A program made the translations under genes and the position numbers. The notes below the pieces were generated by a model. That model made no database searches. It was not told the origin of the DNA and was given only the letters and a program-made list of their open reading frames with translations. From Microvirga terrae (GTDB lineage Bacteria > Pseudomonadota > Alphaproteobacteria > Rhizobiales > Beijerinckiaceae), in assembly GCF_013307435.2 (NCBI RefSeq), contig NZ_CP102846.1:492398-556397 (forward strand): 64,000 bases of DNA. Direction: 5' to 3'. Position 1 is the stretch's first letter; every line of letters starts with the position of its first letter. This document shows, in pieces, positions 60,909 through 64,000 of the stretch.

Positions 60909-61484
60909 ATACCGCAGCACCTATAGAGGACTTGGTCAAGATGCGGCCCGCAGATGCGCTCCTCTGACGGGAAGCACTCGCCACGGCTGAGGATTTCGAC
61001 TGATTTCCTTCATCGGGGCGCGTTCACGCCAGCGCATTCAATTCATCAGCTACGTCGGTGCGGGACACTACCACGCCCCTACTGGGCTGACTGCCTTCTT
61101 CGGGTCATAGGCATAGCCTGATCACAGATGCCTGACATCGACAGCTGGCAGCGTGCCCCCGAAGCACGGCTGTACTGTTCCCTGGGCACCTCACCTGTAC
61201 CGGGAGCGGCGGAGAGGGGCATTCAGCACTGTCTTTACTCCTTCATGCCATACTCTCTGCAGGCCCTGTATCGGCATGGCTCCCTCCAGAGAACGAACCC
61301 GAGTGCGGACAATTGCCTTCACGTCCGGCTCCGGGTGGATGGCTAGATCAAGTCCTCGGGGCACCAGGGCTCTACAATGAGCGTACGGCCTGCAACATAA
61401 GCCTGCGTGAGCCCTAATCCCAAATACTTAAGCTCGCTGCTAATCCCGTCGGAGATGCTGACGGGAGAGCTGAAGTTCGCCCGT
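60909..61484. other. Gap with no recognised feature
   Basis: 576 bp. Open frames here are short, Cys/Arg-rich and without ribosome sites. I see no RNA gene, repeat or remnant. Confidence 0.4.
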
Positions 61485-61775
61485 TCAAGGTGTCACGGTG
61501 GCTAGAACCTCGCCCATGGTGATCTCAGGTTCACCATCGATGACATCCGTCAGGCTCGCCCGGATCCAGGCCAATGCCTTTTCGTTGGCTGCGACGGCAG
61601 CCTCCCGGTTCTCAAACAAACTGATCGATCCACCCATTCCATCGCCTGCATCGAAGACGCAGTAGCCCTGAAACCCTGGCGTTTGCTTGAGCATCTGGCC
61701 AAGGCCGCTCTCCGCGCGACGGGCAGCCTCAGCAACCGATCTCATGCGGTTGAACTTGCGGATAACGACGTACAT
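61485..61775 (-). CDS. ABM-like (antibiotic-biosynthesis-monooxygenase fold) small protein
   Basis: GGAGG before ATG 61775. The 96-residue product MYVVIRKFNRMRSVAEAARR is followed by LKQTPGFQGYCVFDAGDGMG GSISLFENREAAVAANEKAL AWIRASL. It shows the beta-alpha-beta pattern with PGF.GY and SISLFENREAA typical of ABM-fold proteins. Members range from haem oxygenases to unknowns; no catalytic role can be assigned. Confidence 0.7.
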   Translation of the reverse strand: MYVVIRKFNRMRSVAEAARRAESGLGQMLKQTPGFQGYCVFDAGDGMGGSISLFENREAAVAANEKALAWIRASLTDVIDGEPEITMGEVLATVTP

Positions 61776-61980
61776 GGCGACCTCCAGGCCTTCAAGGATT
61801 GGCAACTCTAACTCTCATACATGGTCTTCGTATGGTGGCCGTGCATGTGAGGACATCCTCGCATTGCTATGCCAAAAGGCCAGAGGCCGCGTCAGGACGG
61901 AGTGCGATAAACAAAGATCCGTTTCTCCTCCCCGAGGTGTAGAATGAGCCAGTCGATTTTCTTCGGAGCGGGAGGCGGCG

Positions 61981-62304
61981 ATGGCTGGCTTTACCGCCAG
62001 GGCACTTGGGCTGTCCGTCTGGCTGCTGGCTTTCCTTAGCATCATCCCGGTTTATGCGGATCCATTCTCCGTGAAAGTCTACGGGAGGACCTACAAGGTC
62101 GACCCCCGCTATCCGCCCAACGACCTCAAGGGCCGAACGCCTCAGGAGGCCATGGAGGCCCTGTCCGCCGACATCGCACAAGGTCCAAGCTTCGGACCAT
62201 CGCACGAGCAGGTTCTTGCCGAGGTCGAGGAACGGGTCTGGATCGTGCGCAATCAACTCGTTGGCCAACTGGAAAAGACGGACGCGTGGCCGGCGCGCCT
62301 ATGA
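61981..62304 (+). CDS. Small secreted protein (107 residues)
   Basis: GGGAGG before ATG 61981. A signal peptide (GLSVWLLAFLSIIPVYA) precedes the mature part (DPFSVKVYGRTYKVDPRYPP; QEAMEALSADIAQGPSFGPS; EVEERVWIVRNQLVGQLEKT). Probably periplasmic. No family recognised. Confidence 0.7.
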   Translation: MAGFTARALGLSVWLLAFLSIIPVYADPFSVKVYGRTYKVDPRYPPNDLKGRTPQEAMEALSADIAQGPSFGPSHEQVLAEVEERVWIVRNQLVGQLEKTDAWPARL

Positions 62305-62481
62305 TCCGCCTGGACTGAGCTCTCCTTAGTCCCTCCTCGACCCCGATTCTAGTGTCGGGCCGGTGAGTTTTTGAAAAACTACTTGCAAAATTGCCCGCGA
62401 TTAGACGACTTCATGATTTATGGAACGACGAACAAATCGCCCCTTCCTAAGTTTGTAGGCCTCCTTTCAGAGGGGATCGCG

Positions 62482-62742
62482 ATGCCACGCTTCTACTTCG
62501 ACATGCGGGACGACGGCAGCTTCACGCCTGATGACGAGGGCCTTGAGTTCGACAGCCTGGATGCCGCCGAACGCGCGGCGGCTGAGGCAGCGGCGAAGAT
62601 CGGGCGGGAGCGGCTGCCGAGAAACGCCACCCATAAGGTCACGGTCGAGGTGCGGGACGAACATCGCCAGCTGGTGGGAACCGTGATGGTGTTGATGGAG
62701 GTTCACCGGATCAATTCTGCATCGCAGCTCCTAAGCACGTAA
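62482..62742 (+). CDS. DUF6894 protein
   Basis: GAGGGG before ATG 62482. The 86-residue protein is MPRFYFDMRDDGSFTPDDEG, then SLDAAERAAAEAAAKIGRER, then HKVTVEVRDEHRQLVGTVMV LMEV. This is the canonical DUF6894 pattern: PRFYFD, D.EG, an Ala-rich helix, and V.VRDE....V. It is the complete form of the fragment at 20662. Role unknown. Confidence 0.8.
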   Translation: MPRFYFDMRDDGSFTPDDEGLEFDSLDAAERAAAEAAAKIGRERLPRNATHKVTVEVRDEHRQLVGTVMVLMEVHRINSASQLLST

Positions 62743-62998
62743 GAAACGCCGTATGAGCCGCACTTACAGGCCGTAGATATGACTGCACCCGGCCATTTGC
62801 ACTCACGTTCAACAGAATCCTTGCCGGCAGGGAACGTCCAGATATGACAAAGCCGCATGAGTCCACTCGGAAGGACGTCTTGAGGCAGTGTTCGGGCTCT
62901 CCCGGAGACCGCCGATCCTTGCTTCAGAGCCCTACGCGTACCATGTAAGTATTGCTTTCTCCATTGATCTGAGCTGCTTACCGGAACGGGTGCCTACG

Positions 62999-63817
62999 AT
63001 GGCCGAACAACCGCGAGCCGAGATCATCGGCTCTGACTTCGAGCGGCTGGTAACAGAGTACAACAAAGCCCTCGCCAACGGCGAGGCTCGCCCAGTTAGC
63101 GGGATCCAGTGTGATGGGGTTGAACCAAGCGCGTACGAGCAAACATTCCGGGAGTTACTCGATGCGTTCCCCGCCCCTGTCTACACCACAGACGCTGCGG
63201 GCCGGATCACCTTCTACAATGAAGCAGCCGTAAGGTTTTCAGGCCGCCAGGCCCAGCTGGGCATCGAGCAATGGTGCGTGACGTGGCGCTTGTATTGGCC
63301 AGATGGGACGCCCCTGCCGCACGACGAGTGCCCCATGGCGATTGCGCTCAAGGAAGACCGAGCCGTCCGGGGAACCCAGGCTGTTGCCGAACGGCTGGAT
63401 GGTACGCGTGTCCCGTTCATCCCTCATCCGACACCACTGCGTGATGCTTCCGGCGCTCTCGTCGGAGCCGTCAACATGCTGCTTGAAATCGATGAGGTTG
63501 AGCAGGTAGCGCTAGACGGTATGCAGGTGCTGATCGTTTCAGATGACATCTTCGTGGCTGCTGAACTTGATCTGTTGATCGACGAAGCCGGAGGCGTTGC
63601 TGTGGCCATCGCAGCAACTGGCGGCGAGGCGCTCGCACTGCTCGACGAGCGTAAGATAGACGCCACGCTGGTGAGTCTGCCGCTTCGGGATGGGCATGGA
63701 CCGCTCATCAACGCACTTGTGAGGCAAAGCATTCCGTTTGTATTGCACGAGGGTAACGAGGAGCATGTTGTTCAGATGCTGGGCGATGCCCTCAGGCTCC
63801 GCGGCGGGAGTCACTGA
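62999..63817 (+). CDS. PAS protein with degenerate receiver domain
   Basis: 272 residues. Residues ~42-165 form a PAS domain (LLDAFPAPVYTTDAAGRITF; DASGALVGAVNMLLEI). Residues ~170-265 have a CheY-like outline (MQVLIVSDDIFVAAELDLLI). The phospho-acceptor site reads DATLVSLPLRDGHG, with Ser in place of Asp, and the invariant Lys position reads FVLHEG. It is therefore a pseudo-receiver. There is no kinase or output domain. ATG 62999 (MAEQPRAEII) is chosen over the open frame from 62888. Confidence 0.75.
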   Translation: MAEQPRAEIIGSDFERLVTEYNKALANGEARPVSGIQCDGVEPSAYEQTFRELLDAFPAPVYTTDAAGRITFYNEAAVRFSGRQAQLGIEQWCVTWRLYWPDGTPLPHDECPMAIALKEDRAVRGTQAVAERLDGTRVPFIPHPTPLRDASGALVGAVNMLLEIDEVEQVALDGMQVLIVSDDIFVAAELDLLIDEAGGVAVAIAATGGEALALLDERKIDATLVSLPLRDGHGPLINALVRQSIPFVLHEGNEEHVVQMLGDALRLRGGSH

Positions 63818-64000
63818 GAGGTGATCCTATCGGACAGCAGACTCTATGCACGCGCCAAGGCCTCTCGGTGTTCCTGAACCATGTGTCCGGTGCCCTTTGC
63901 ATGGGAAGAGCTGATATGTGGGACCTCGGCCTGACCAGAGACAGATCTCTGCAAGAGGAGTAGCGTTCGGCCGCGCTTCAAGGCGGCCATAGCCTGCCGT
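63818..64000. other. Right edge, no gene seen
   Basis: 183 bp after the pseudo-receiver gene, with no start, terminator or repeat that I can support. Confidence 0.4.

Overview
The window looks like an accessory or variable region of an alphaproteobacterium of the order Hyphomicrobiales, most probably Methylobacteriaceae (Microvirga- or Methylobacterium-like). This is inferred from the high GC, the HisKA_2/HWE-type sensor kinases, an EcfG-like sigma remnant, a phasin and PHB-depolymerase-type proteins, and many small proteins of families typical of that group (CsbD-like, DUF1003, DUF2188, DUF2934, DUF6481, DUF6489, DUF6894). No rRNA, tRNA, CRISPR array or replication gene was seen.

Layout. 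0-7 kb: a partial small coiled-coil gene, an AraC regulator, a frameshifted PhaC-like hydrolase, a decayed outer-membrane protein, an MscS-type channel and a lipoprotein hydrolase (DUF900). 7.5-11.7 kb: a cassette with DUF1003, several micro-ORFs, a class III nucleotide cyclase fused to a MarR domain, a small alpha/beta-barrel protein and a PAS histidine kinase. 11.7-15 kb: an SLC13/TrkA_C permease, a ChaA remnant and a YihY/BrkB membrane protein. 15-22.5 kb: small stress-type proteins plus an AI-2E-type transporter. 22.6-29.1 kb: DUF6489, a hemerythrin-like/DUF2382 protein, a second AI-2E transporter with a frameshifted tail, a scrambled EcfG-like sigma factor, a dead IS110 transposase and a tyrosine recombinase. 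29.3-35.6 kb: two sensor kinases, a lone receiver, PRC-barrel, DUF6481 and cold-shock genes. 35.7-41.6 kb: PHB depolymerase, a ribbon-helix-helix regulator, a ClpP-like protein, a second SLC13 permease and an intact ChaA-type exchanger. 41.6-45.3 kb: small proteins and a frameshifted CheB domain next to a decapitated csp. 45.4-47.6 kb: groESL with a perfect CIRCE. 48-51.3 kb: remnants of IstA and MgtC, and a phasin. 51.5-59 kb: second copies of the 16-22 kb and 7.5-10.4 kb cassettes, joined at an IS110 element. 59-64 kb: a third duplication and a PAS/pseudo-receiver protein.

How it works together. Most intact genes fit envelope, osmotic and general stress: mechanosensitive channel, ion exchangers, CsbD, Csp, GroESL, phasin and sensor kinases without cognate regulators. 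The notable features are repeated segmental duplication with very uneven divergence (one roughly 880-bp block identical by eye, including DNA between the recognised genes), heavy pseudogene formation (about fifteen broken genes), and a duplicated cyclase-MarR fusion preceded by two coupled membrane micro-ORFs, which is the best candidate here for an undescribed signalling module.
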